Shown: one piece after another, positions 1-16,649 of the stretch | Layout: each line of letters starts with the position of its first letter | Numbering within the stretch: the stretch's first letter is position 1 | Assembly: GCA_009602725.1 (NCBI GenBank) | Contig: WELB01000198.1 | Location: 186,474 to 203,802 of the forward strand | Reading direction: 5' to 3' | Length of the DNA stretch: 17,329 nucleotides | DNA from: Spirogloea muscicola | Taxonomy: Eukaryota > Streptophyta > Zygnematophyceae > Spirogloeales > Spirogloeaceae | Made by a program: the position numbers and the translations under genes | Notes under the pieces: generated by a model | Told to the model about the DNA's origin: nothing | Database searches by the model: none | What the model saw: the letters and a program-made list of their open reading frames with translations, nothing else

Positions 1-373
1 GGGTATCAATGGCCAACGGGAAGAACTCGTCTTCCCGCGGATGGTCTGCGTACTTCAGCTCTTTGGCCCGAGCAGCGCAGGCGACCGCATACCCAGCCTT
101 GGTGGCACATTGAGCTGGGTGTGAGCGGTCGTAGGCATCAGTGGTCACCACGTCCAGGAGAAGACGTGGCCCGCCGGCTTGTGGGGTGGCCACCAGGTCT
201 ACACGCCGGGCGTGGAGACCGTCGGCCCTTTCCTGGACCGGCATGATGCGTAAAATGGTCCTCCCTGATCCAGCATCTGGCCCGGCTGGTTGATGCGCGT
301 CGTCGAAGTCGGGGGGGGCAGCTTGGGCCACTCCAGCATTCCGCAGGCCTTCTTCCTTCTTAGTTGCACATTA
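1..373 (-). CDS. Retroelement-like polyprotein fragment, C-terminal domain (partial, runs off left edge)
   Basis: An open frame on the minus strand runs from just below a TAA near 374 to the window edge, about 120 codons, with no stop. The readable core has an R-R-V-D-L segment, then RLLLDVVTTDAYD, then KAGYAVACAARAKELKYA, and ends with EFFPLAIDT at the edge. This pattern of a basic D-containing strand, an L-D-V-x-x-T-D strand, an alanine/lysine helix with GYA and a K-Y pair, and a final F-x-P-L-A-x-x-T is what I associate with the nuclease-like region at the C-terminus of reverse-transcriptase polyproteins in algae and animals. That family link is from memory, not a search. No reverse transcriptase motif lies in the window; the frame breaks upstream, so the element is probably 5' truncated. 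The surrounding sequence is full of diverged repeats, which fits a transposon graveyard. It could instead be part of an unknown host gene. Confidence 0.45.
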
Positions 374-720
374 AGAATGCGGCTCTCACTTAGTTTGCAG
401 GCTCAGGCTCCCTCAGACCTTGTCCATTCCTTTGGGCTGGCCTTTCCCAGCCACCAGTCAATCTGGCCGCGCTTCTGTTTGCAGCGCTCGCAAGCATTGG
501 CTCTTCATCAACGTGCAGGGCGCGCGTTAGAAAGTGCTCGCCCATTGAGAATAGGGCCTGGAAAAGCCAGCCCAAAAAAGAATGAACAGAGTACGAGAAG
601 GGGGCCAGGGGAAGCGCTAAGAAAAACAAGCGCACAGAGAAACAAGGCAGCTACGAATCACTCAGAAACCCCTGCTAAGCAGCCGCAGGTCGGAGATGCA
701 TGATTTAAGGTAGGCCTCCG

Positions 721-912
721 GCTTTCGTGGCGGCGCTCCAGCTCCCCAAGTTAGCTTGTCGGATTTGTTTGTGCTCATCCGTGGGTCCGGATGTCACCTT
801 AGGCACCTTGAATTGGCCTCCATTTCATATAATGCGCCCCGCGCGCCTTCTCTCTTTCTTGCACCCATTCCATGCATCGATTAGTGACCTTTATGTTTTG
901 ACCCGTGGTTAT
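721..912 (+). pseudogene. Decayed coding fragment with APAPQVSLSDL-type peptide
   Basis: Two plus-strand blocks here carry the same peptide theme. At about 721-790 one frame reads F-R-G-G-A-P-A-P-Q-V-S-L-S-D-L. At about 870-912 another frame reads SISDLYVLTRGY followed by TGA. The first block matches, in inverted orientation, the end of the minus-strand frame at 1518-1826. The second matches the plus-strand end at 1850-1897. Frames are not continuous between the blocks, so this looks like broken repeat copies rather than a gene. The parent protein is unknown to me. Confidence 0.4.
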
Positions 913-1517
913 TGAGCGGGTCAATCTGCTGTAGGTTATGTATATCTTAAGATGTGCTTGCCTTTGTACTTGGCCATTTGGCCTACATTTGTTTCTTATA
1001 CACAGAACTTTTTCTTTCTTGACTGGAGTGAAGGTGAAGGCCGGCCCGAAAGAAAGAGACAGCGCTTCCACATTGACTATTGGCTGTGAGAGGCCAGCCC
1101 AAACGAGTGGACAAGGTCCGAAGGGGCCGGAAAGCGCTTCACACAATCAAGCAAGTATCACAAAAGATGGCCACTGATGATGGCCTTGTGGGCCTACCAC
1201 CAAGCAACAACCAACAGCGCGCGAGACGGCGGATAGCCACAAGCGGGGGCCCGCGTAGGAGGAAGAAGAAGAGGGAAACGACCTCTCAAACACGAAGGCA
1301 CGCGGTGCATCTTGACGAAAGAAGAAAGTGCTCGCCCATAGAGAAGAGGGGCTAGCAAAGCTAGCCCAAAAAGAATGGACAATGTCCAAGAGGGAGGCCG
1401 AGTCAAGCCATCTGACCGTTCAGGCAGATCACTGTGCAAAGATGGCTACACATAGAGAACCACTATAGTAAGGGGCCTAAGGTGATTGTGCCAAATGCTG
1501 GCTCCATGGGGACTTCA

Positions 1518-1826
1518 TTAACCACGAGTGAGTACCTGCAGATCTGACAGGCTGACTTGGGGAGCCGGGGCATCACCACAGAAGCCGGTGACCAGGCGAG
1601 CCCCACTCTTTGCCAAAAAGGTGTGCCCTAACAGTGCATTGGCTTGATCTGGCATCCCTGATAGCGAGTCTGGGATATGCACTACGCGAGGATATGCTTT
1701 CAGCCCAGATGGGTGTGCCGGCAGCCTATATATCATTTTTGCGACGTCGAGTGTCAGCTTGTCTGCAGCGAGCTCAGGCTCATGCGTTGCATCAGAAAGC
1801 TGGTCGAGCCTTGGCTGGTATTTCAA
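1518..1826 (-). pseudogene. Inverted copy of the repeated coding fragment (possible retroelement protein piece)
   Basis: A 102-codon open frame ends in APAPQVSLSDLQVLTRG then TAA. Its middle reads ANALLGHTFLAKSGARLV, which loosely resembles the C-terminal part of retropepsin-like aspartic proteases (I-L-G-x-x-F-L-x-x-x-G-A). That resemblance is weak and no catalytic D-T/S-G is seen in the frame. The 3' end is a diverged inverted copy of the plus-strand sequence at 721-790 (shared GGCTCCCCAAG core). Nearby plus-strand copies of the terminal peptide lie at 870-912 and 1850-1897. I read it as one copy of a mobile-element family lying opposite to its neighbours. Confidence 0.35.
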
Positions 1827-1990
1827 GAGCTAGTCGATTGCCGTCCGGTATTCGAGCATCAGTTAGCGATCTCTATGTGCTGACTCATGGTTACTGAGCG
1901 GGTCAGCTTAGCAGCAGGTGACGTACATTTGTCAATGTGCTTGACTTTGTACTTGGCCCACACATGGCCTCCCCATCTCTTGATACACAC
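1765..1990 (+). repeat. Second plus-strand copy of the repeat unit
   Basis: In order, this copy contains a segment encoding CLQRAQAHALHQKAGRAL (about 1768-1821), a segment encoding RASVSDLYVLTHGY with a TGA stop (about 1855-1897), and a non-coding tail sharing GAGCGGGTCA and GACTTTGTACTTGGCC with the tail of the first copy (about 912-990). The first copy has the same three parts in the same order, at about 475-536, 870-912 and 912-990. The conservation is stronger in peptide than in DNA, which suggests the ancestral unit was protein coding. The family is not identified. Confidence 0.5.
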
Positions 1991-2310
1991 GTCCTTCATC
2001 TCTGATATGTCAATTGTGACGTGCGCCTCCCCTCTCTCCAGGAGAATGGGCGATCTTACAAATCGACTGCCCGGAGCTCGAAGGCCCCACCCACATGTAA
2101 GTAAGGCGCTCTACCAAACAGAGGCGGTGGCTGTGAAGAAAAACTCGTTCAAGGGGGGGAGGGTGGTGGAAGGCTGGCACACAAGGAATGGACAAGGCCC
2201 ACAGACGGACTTCGGCAACACCGCCAGTAAGGAGGATGCAGCTCGTTCAACGGGCCGAGGGCTGTAAAGGGCCGGCCCACAAAAGAATGAAAAAGCCCAG
2301 AATTGTCAGA

Positions 2311-2973
2311 TAGCAGATACGACGCAGAGGAGGGATACATGACGAAGGATGGCCGCTCATTAACCCCCAGTCAGCAGGGAGTAGGTGGCCCTCCAACAGC
2401 TGCCCGAGCAGGGCCCCATCACGCAGGGCCCCAAGAGCTCCTGGCCAACTGCCATTCAGTCAGGGCGCGCTATCTGGCCTGCATTGTCGTGCCAGTGACC
2501 ATCCAGGCCACAGATGCACAGCTGTATCGTGCAAGACTGACCTTCACACTGTCTACCTGCCTATGTTGGCTGGGCACAGCACCTTCTGGGGGGGACTAAA
2601 TGTTGCATTATTCACAGTGTCTTCCCAAAGCGAGGGAATGTCTCCAATGGCCTGCTCGCTGATGGTTGTTGGCGTCCGTCAGCCAGCCGCGTAATCTACA
2701 AGCTATCTAGCAGCTTACAAGAAGAGGTTGACCTAGCAACTACAATAGCAGCTATTGTTTTTTCCTCTTCTGCTGCACAATGGAAGCAAATGAGAATGTC
2801 AGTGATGAGAGTCTGCCCTTGCCCAGCACGTCATGCCTATACTTGGACCTACTTTGAGAACAGCTAGTAGGCTCGAGACGACACTAACGTTCTTAACGAT
2901 GATTTCACCATGATATGGCATGGCATTCACGCACTCCAAGGCGACGCTTGCAGTACGAGCATCACTAGCATCA
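2311..2973. other. Intergenic region and 3' flank of the ISWI gene
   Basis: No coding region is recognised. The right half should contain the 3' UTR of the minus-strand ISWI gene, whose stop codon is at 2974-2976. A UGUAA element on the minus strand lies at 2715-2719. A 9-bp direct repeat (AGCATCACT twice) at about 2958-2976 overlaps the ISWI stop codon. The left half (2311-2700) shows only short chance frames. Confidence 0.5.
2715..2719 (-). terminator. Candidate UGUAA polyadenylation signal for ISWI
   Basis: The minus strand reads TGTAA here, about 255 nt past the ISWI stop codon. UGUAA is the common poly(A) signal of chlorophyte algae. A pentamer is expected often by chance, so this rests on position alone. 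Confidence 0.3.
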
Positions 2974-10789
<7,816 letters not shown>

Positions 10790-11557
10790 GGATGCGGGTG
10801 GCAAGACCTCTCCCCGCGCCACGAGAGCTCGCGGTGGCCGTTGTGATAGGCAGAGTCGTCAAATGCGAAGCCGGCTTCACGCGCGAACGTCAATCTCCCG
10901 GCGGTGGCTGTCACAGCTTTCGGCAGGCGGCCGCGCCACGCCTCCTGCAGGGCCGCCGCCGCCGACGGCTCCGCACGCGGCGCCCCCGCGCCCGGGATGG
11001 CCTGCCCACGGCGGCGGCGGGAGGCGCAGACGGTGAAGGCCAAAGCTTCGGCGACGGGCGCAGTCCACCTACACTTAAGCAAACTAGATGGGATTTCAGA
11101 CGGGAGCTGCCTCCCCTCGCCGCAACAGGCCACGCTCCATTACCGCGCCCCTCTCCCCGGCGCTCCGCCTCCGGGCGCCGATAACCGCCACTTAAGCGGT
11201 GTAGAAGCTCCACTTTCTGGCCCGGGGCTAGCGGGGGTGCTCCGCTCAGGCCGGCGGCGCGCAGGGGGGGCTGCCGATCGCTCGTGGGAGACTAATAGAA
11301 ATCGGTTTGGCTAACGGCGCCCTGGAACGGTGCCGCGCAACAGGCCCGACCCCGCTCCACGGCGTTTGGATCCCACTTGGCGCCAAACAAGGGTGCAAAA
11401 ATGGACCTGGGGGGGAGGGCTGGCAGCCGGTGGGGACAGGCACCGTCAAGGAAATGCCTCGATCTCCTCGCCGTCGGGAACGAAATTCCTCCCCAGATCC
11501 CCCTCACTCTGCCAGGTCAGGGCAGCCAACCCCAGACCCCCCGCCGCCGCTGCCGCT

Positions 11558-11587
<30 letters not shown>
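10790..11587. promoter_or_regulatory. Divergent intergenic region between ISWI and eEF1B beta
   Basis: About 0.8 kb separates the two start codons, which face away from each other, so both promoters and both 5' UTRs must lie here unless there are far-upstream leader exons. The sequence is GC- and CpG-rich. I see no convincing TATA box on either strand. Long open frames here lack ATG starts or are products of GC richness, and I do not call them as genes. The region ends in a GCC repeat touching the eEF1B start. Confidence 0.55.
11538..11587 (+). repeat. GCC trinucleotide repeat in the 5' UTR of eEF1B beta
   Basis: A run of CCG/GCC triplets, with CTG/GCT interruptions at its start, ends directly at the ATG at 11588 and supplies a good initiation context (CCGCCATGG). 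It is in frame with the CDS, so a non-AUG start upstream would add a poly-alanine leader. No in-frame ATG precedes 11588 in the visible open frame. Confidence 0.75.
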
Positions 11588-11588
<1 letters not shown>

Positions 11589-13953
11589 TGGCTGCCGCTC
11601 CGGCGCCGCCGTCCTTCCGCAACCTCTCGTCGCCCGAAGGCCTCAAGGCGCTGGACGTACACCTGTTCACGCGCAGCTACATCACCGGGTGAGGCTGCTG
11701 TCGTCTAACCCCCCCCCTCCATGGCCACCCGCTCGGCCGCCCCGCGCACGCCGCAGGGCTGCACCGCAGCTCGTCATCGCGGCCGCGCGTCTCCATGAGA
11801 TGGACGGCCTTGCTCACCACGTCTTATATTGGGCCTAGGGTGCTATATTACAGCTGCTGGCCCTGCTCACAAGCTCTTGCGTTGGTCGATTGCAAGACGG
11901 CGCTGCCTCACCTCATCGCTCACATCACTTGACGATTTCAACGATCTTAAGCTCACTAAGTATTGGCCTGAGGTCAACTGCGTAGACTCGCCAGCAGTGT
12001 GCATGTGATGAATGGCAGGCCTGACACAGTCCCAGCCGGGCTCTGCACAGGTACCAGGCCTCCAGAGACGACCTCGCGGTGTACAGCGTGCTCAAGGGCG
12101 TGCCGAGCGAGTACGTCAATGCGGCACGGTGGTACAAGCACATCAGCGCGCTGCTGGGCTCCAGGTGAAGGTCCACCCAGGCGCGAATCTGCCTGCCTTG
12201 CCACAGGCAATTCAAGCTACATTTGAGGATACAATGACAAATTGCGAAGCCGAGCTGTTCTGTTGCATTGCTCGAGTCATTTATGTTAAGCTGCGTTTGT
12301 TACGTACAAGCGAGACAAGTCGCCGCGCAGAAGATCACTTTCCTGTAGGAGTTGATCTTCTTGAGAAGCAGGGCTTGCATGTCCTTCTTCTCACCCCTAT
12401 CTCAATGTAAATCTGGATTTGGTTCGCCAATGTTTTCCCAATGAGCGTCTGCTTTGGTACGTTCGTTGGTTTGCGTCGTTCCTCCTTCATTTGATGATCT
12501 GGACTAGCTTGCTGCAGCACTAGACAGTTGCCCCTCTTCAACTTCCAGCTGCCCATCTGCGCAGCTTCCCTGGCCAAGGGGTAGGTGTTGACCTTGGTGG
12601 TGACGACTTGGAGACTCAGGCGGCGCCAAAGGGAGGACTACCTCCTGCTGCTGCTGATGGGGCAGCAGGGGTTGCAGCTGCAACGCTAGCTGGCGCTGTA
12701 GCAGTCGCGCCAGCAACTCCTCCTCCGGCTGCTGATGTGAGCTCCTGTTGGCCATGACCTACAAGAGGCCTGTTCTTCTTCACGCTCAGAGGTCCGATGC
12801 AGCAGACCTGACTACCTGTACACCCTTCAAAGCAAGACTCGTTGCTTACTCCATGGACTCCCCACAGTGGGCTGCTCAGGTATTGCAGCAGCACTCATTC
12901 TTGGTTGCCAACCTTTATTTTGCAACCTGTTGCTTCTAGGACGATGATGATGATGACATGGACCTGTTTGGAGAGGAGACCGAGGAGGAGAAGAAAGCCA
13001 GGGCTGAGCGTGAAGCTGCTGCTGGAAAGTCCACAAAGAAGAAGGAGAGTGAGTAGTCAAACTATTGAGTTGCTGTTGAATGCTCGCATGGTCGGTTGTT
13101 TGAGGAGCACAGATGTGATTATGTCATGGACAAAGAGCTGGTAGTCTCAGCCAGTACAGCTAGTCATTGCAGCTTTGAACTTTGTGTTGTGTTGTCGGGG
13201 TCATAGGAGTGGGTTTCAGGATATGCCTCGCAGCACATGGTCTGTCAGTGACGCCACTAAGGTAGCGGTTTGACAAGGGGGAACAATGTTGCAACACAGA
13301 GCATGTGTGAGGCCTTTGTTCAATTGTGCAGGTGGAAAGTCCTCCGTCTTGCTGGATGTGAAGCCTTGGGACGACGAAACTGATATGGTCAAGCTGGAGG
13401 AGCTAGTCCGCAGCATTCATATGGAGGGCCTCACTTGGGGATCATGTGGGCATCCTACCTTCATCAGAGTGCAGATTGCCTCTCTCCACATCTATCTGTA
13501 TACATGCAGGCATTCACAGCGATGTCCCTCTACTGAGCGGGAGATTTCATCCTCACAAGCATACAGCTTTCCATACTTTCTACTTGTAGCTGCCTCAGAA
13601 TTGCTGTAACATACTCATTGACTGTCATTTAATCTGAGTTTTAACCCTGTTTTCTTGACTCTTGTACTTGTCTTCCTGTTTCTGGTGTTGCAGCTAAGCT
13701 TGTGGCTGTTGGGTATGGAATTAAGAAGCTCACCATCATGATGACCATCATTGACGACCTTGTGTCAATTGACGAGCTTATTGAAGACAAATTGACCCAA
13801 GGCGAGGCTGCCGAGTACATCCAGAGCTGCGACATTGTCGCCTTCAACAAGATCTGTAAGCTTCTTTTGTGGCTCCTGACGTTGCTCCTGTCAGATGTGC
13901 TGTGGCAGCTACATTCTCATTGTTGCCTCTTTGTGCCCTGTTCTGTGACAGAA
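11588..13953 (+). CDS. Translation elongation factor eEF1B, beta-type guanine nucleotide exchange subunit, 7 exons
   Basis: This subunit reloads eEF1A with GTP during cytosolic translation. Exons are 11588-11688, 12051-12164, 12565-12736, 12940-13048, 13332-13445, 13694-13855 and a last exon from 13952 that supplies the final two bases of TAA. The total is 774 nt, 257 aa, slightly longer than plant homologues (about 225-231). The N-terminal GST-like domain reads [23 protein letters not shown], here split as [13 protein letters not shown] and [10 protein letters not shown], then [10 protein letters not shown] and SFPGQ. An alanine/proline-rich linker follows. Exon 4 opens with [17 protein letters not shown], the conserved acidic region. 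The exchange domain has [38 protein letters not shown] and ends [10 protein letters not shown], the family's normal C-terminus. Phases agree at every junction. It lies head to head with the ISWI gene. Confidence 0.93.
13856..13951 (+). other. Terminal intron of eEF1B beta that splits the stop codon
   Basis: The coding sequence reaches the universal C-terminus FNKI and then T|GTAAGC. Downstream, a pyrimidine-rich tract ends in CTGTGACAG followed by AA, so splicing produces T+AA. The intron is 96 nt. Without splicing the frame would run on for about 58 more codons, giving an unrelated tail. Confidence 0.7.
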
Positions 13954-14018
13954 AAATTTTGCAACTTCCACCTTCATCTTATTGCAAGATACAAGTTCAG
14001 TACTACCTTCCATGCCTG

Positions 14019-14023
14019 TGTAA
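14019..14023 (+). terminator. UGUAA polyadenylation signal of eEF1B beta
   Basis: TGTAA lies about 66 nt past the spliced stop codon, a typical distance for chlorophyte 3' UTRs. This supports both the end of the gene and the green-algal assignment. Confidence 0.55.
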
Positions 14024-14289
14024 TCTGTTGAGTTGATGATTTCGTGTGAGGAGAGATGATCAAATGGCACTGGAGCAAGTAATTCTTTTTGTACGGGGAC
14101 GTTGATGGCACAAGCTCGAGAAGGCATTGCTTGAATCTTCAGCCTTTCGTCTCAGGCAAAATGTTGAATGACCTAAAAGTTGTGCAAGGTGGCCTGCTAA
14201 TGGCGGTTGGGAATTGGCTCACAGCAGCTTGGCTGGTGAGAACTGAAACTTAATGAAATTCATGATAGAAAGGAGGTAGCATAATATGG
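14024..14289. other. Intergenic region downstream of eEF1B beta
   Basis: This stretch contains no gene I can support. A short plus-strand frame (about 14161-14250) and a minus-strand frame (13909-14127) show no family features. It separates the eEF1B 3' end from interrupted minus-strand coding-like blocks. Confidence 0.4.
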
Positions 14290-14640
14290 AGATTGACCTT
14301 TGTTAGCAACATATGGGGCCTTGTCCGCAGAGACATCCACACAGTCATGTGGCTCCAGTAAGGGTTGCTTCTTGGGCTCACCAGTGCAATCGTCGTGCAC
14401 CTCGCTTTACCAGAGCTTTCCGGCCAATTGACTCGGAGTGGTCCTCCTGAATTGTGTGAATAAAAGTCCCTCGGTATTATTGAAGCCACTCGCGACATAG
14501 TACACCTCCTTGTTGTGCAGTCGCCCACCAACTCAGGTGTGCCATTTGCATGGGCTCTAGCCAGCCTGCCCACCCAAAAATTGGTCTGTTGTCTGAGGAA
14601 CCTCCATGACTTTGCCATGTAAAGCATGCGTCTTCTTTGT
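14290..14640 (-). pseudogene. Interrupted minus-strand coding-like blocks (unidentified, possibly DOMON-like)
   Basis: One minus-strand frame shows three protein-like blocks separated by in-frame stops. They are HGKVMEVPQTTDQFLGGQAG (about 14565-14635), a block with EVYYVASGFNNTEGLLFTQF (about 14410-14520) and one with CTGEPKKQPLLEPHDCVDV (about 14295-14400). The middle block's G-x-N-x-T-x-G-L-x-x-x-x-F-R-R pattern loosely recalls DOMON domains, but the order of elements is not right and I do not rely on it. Either short introns remove the stops (there is a G|GTAAAG candidate after the middle block) or this is a decayed gene. No start codon or terminal exon was found. Confidence 0.25.
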
Positions 14641-14645
14641 GACAA

Positions 14646-15478
14646 GGTAATTATGGGCTATGTATAACTAGTTAAGCAGCACCACAAACCCTGATGGAGT
14701 TGTGATTCTCAGCTGAACTACAAATAAACTTTACCATGCCGTAAAGGCAATCCATTTCATGATCAATACACAAAGGCCACAATAATTGTCATCACAACAC
14801 CAACATTGTGCACAGCACTATTTGGAGAGGAGCAACTCCAGCATCAATCTGGCATGCCGAAGTGGAGGGCAAGGACAGTGCAGGGCCAAGGGATACTCGT
14901 ACTCCAGGAAGAATGCACCTCAATAGAGCAGTGCAGTCACAGCAGAAAGGAATATGTTGGCTGAGCAGCACAATTGCCCCCAGTCAGTTTGCGGATGCTC
15001 AGTTGCCGGCTGGCCACAAGCACAGCCTGAGCTGGCATGGAAATTCATTCCAGCTGACACCGTTACTCTTAAATGGCAGCAACATAGTGTTGCGTGACAA
15101 ACTTGGCTGCTATTGTGGTGACAAATGCGTATAAGGTCTTGGAGCATTGGGTGCAGGCAGGCTTCAAAGCTGGAGGCACCATGTGTGAAGGCAGGGAGAC
15201 GGCCTCTGCCACTTGACCTCTTCGGCCAGCCATCTCATCACAACACCCGGATCTGCCAGCCATCACATCACATCAGAGGCGCCCAGCTAGCTGCGAGCAA
15301 CGGCATGTGAATATAGCTCAGATTGACAAGGATGCAGGATAATGAATGAGACAGGCAACCTATGCATAAGTAATAGGAAACTGTGGGCTTGTGAGTCCTA
15401 CATATAGATTTTAGAATGAACGCTTATGCCAGGGGCCCTTGTGCATGCTCAGCAATAGCCAGGCATCTGTAGCTGCCT
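14646..15478. other. Intergenic region without recognisable gene
   Basis: This stretch of about 0.8 kb of moderate GC has only short frames on both strands. The longest plus frame (14808-15134) has no recognised motif and no splice context. Sequence just below 15479 may be the 3' UTR of the minus-strand gene to its right, but no UGUAA is seen on that strand here. Confidence 0.4.
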
Positions 15479-16460
15479 CTACTGTAGGTTAAAATAGCTG
15501 GACAAGGAGTTGGAGCGTTGCCTACCTTCGCTGTCGCAAAGCATGTCTACTAGTCTCTGGCGTGCTGCCTGCAGTCCAATTTCGCTCTTCATCCTGTAGC
15601 CAACCAAGATGATCAATTGCATGCGTTCTGTGAATCACCTGGGATCTCTTCATCATGGTCACAAGCTCGTAATATAGGCAAGATGGAAGCCAAAATGCTC
15701 TGCTCATAATCACCTGTTAAGGACAACTCATGAGTGAACCTTTCCACTACGGTTCTGAATGTAGGATCAGACTTGCGCAGATGTGGTCATAGTCACTGAA
15801 TATTCTGGCCAGAAAACGAAGTGGGCCCTGCAGCTGTCGAGTAGCCCACAAGCTGCGGGCCCAGGCGGTGGTGCATCGAGGTGCGGCTGTCATGCACAGC
15901 AGCGTCTGGCAACGTCCCACTCGCCACAGCGGCAACCGCCGCAGCATTTAAAGACTGCATCCAGACGGAGCCCTCCGCACTTACGCCAGCCAGCACTCGG
16001 CCCTTGAACCGCGGTACGGCCTTCAGCGGTGGCTGGCAGCTGATGTAGTGGATCTTGCGTGGTGGCCGACTATCGAGGAGTGGCACGGCCTCTGGTGGCA
16101 TGTCGCCACCGTCCGCCGGCAGCGCCAGCGTAGCGATCTTTGCGCCGGCAGCCGCAGCGATGGCTTTGAGGTCCACCTGCAGCGGCGCACCGCCGTTGGG
16201 CGGCTGTCGACCGCCGCCACCTCCATCCCGTGCAGCGCTCAACAGGTATCGGCGGGACGACTTGGCAATCCCGCTCCCGATGCCGCGCACGCCTCCGCCT
16301 CGGTCAGGCCTTGCCGGACTGCCGCCGCAACCGGCCCCTCCGCCACCAGCACCGCCGCTCCTGCCTCCGCATTCGAGACCATCTGCAAGCATGGCTTTGG
16401 ATGGAGCAGGAAGTCCTGGCCCGGGCGCGACCCAATCCTTGGCTGCTGGACAATTTCAAC
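15479..16460 (-). CDS. Unrecognised multi-exon gene, 3' part (minus strand)
   Basis: Several GC-codon-biased blocks on this strand look coding, but I cannot name the protein. Block D (16239-16460) follows a CTAACAG acceptor and reads VEIVQQPRIGSRPGQDFLL then a valine/alanine-rich stretch. Block E (about 15985-16163, perhaps starting earlier) has DLKAIAAAAGAKIATLAL and PPRKIHYISCQPPLKAVP and ends at a perfect GTAAGT donor. Block F (from 15827) reads GPLRFLARIFSDYDHIC after a CTGCAG acceptor. Block G (15616-15786) has FRTVVERFTHELSL and YEQSILASILPILRACDHDE. Block H (15479-15593) ends in a TAG. Blocks D and E can be joined by an 80-nt GT-AG intron; the joins between E, F, G and H are not resolved because their frames conflict. 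The strand assignment is more secure than the exon structure. Confidence 0.4.
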
Positions 16461-16649
16461 CTGTTAGTGACATTGTAATAGCACCTGCGAATACTGGTAG
16501 AGATAGTAAAAGCAAAGAGGGTAATGGCAAGAGTTTCATTCAGGGTGCGTCTGCAGGCAGCAGGAGCAGAGCGGCGACGAACTGGATGACCCAAAAGGCG
16601 GGACAGTGGCACGAGCAAGGAAGCTTCGGATTCGGCAATGGGCTCTCAC

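Larger units (their letters stand above)
390..2310. repeat. Cluster of diverged interspersed repeats, probably transposon remnants
   Basis: This stretch has no gene I can recognise but several repeated sequence families. One is a ~30 bp motif around AGCCCAAAAGAATGGACAAG, seen at about 411-446 (minus) and 561-597, 1090-1120, 1359-1392, 2170-2200 and 2269-2300 (plus). A longer direct pair joins 530-597 to 1323-1392, sharing AAGTGCTCGCCCA and then the motif. A second pair joins 475-536 to 1765-1825; both encode a peptide like CLQRxQAxALHQxAGRAL on the plus strand. A third pair joins 870-1000 to 1853-1990, sharing GAGCGGGTCA and TTTGTACTTGGCC. The order is the same in both sets, suggesting a ~1 kb unit duplicated and decayed. 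Identity looks like roughly 65-80 percent by eye. Confidence 0.6.

Noticed and set aside
10790-10822. An 11-codon longer N-terminus for ISWI
   Set aside because: The codon at 10822 is GTG. The first ATG in frame is at 10789 and gives MARKEPED, similar to plant ISWI starts.
10904-11314. Long plus-strand frames in the GC-rich intergenic region
   Set aside because: They are arginine/alanine/proline-rich, lack family motifs, start without ATG in some cases, and have equally long frames on the opposite strand. GC richness explains them.
11330-11587. Upstream in-frame extension of eEF1B beta with a poly-alanine leader
   Set aside because: The frame is open but its apparent start is GTG, not ATG. 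The ATG at 11588 has a good context and begins where the family N-terminus begins.
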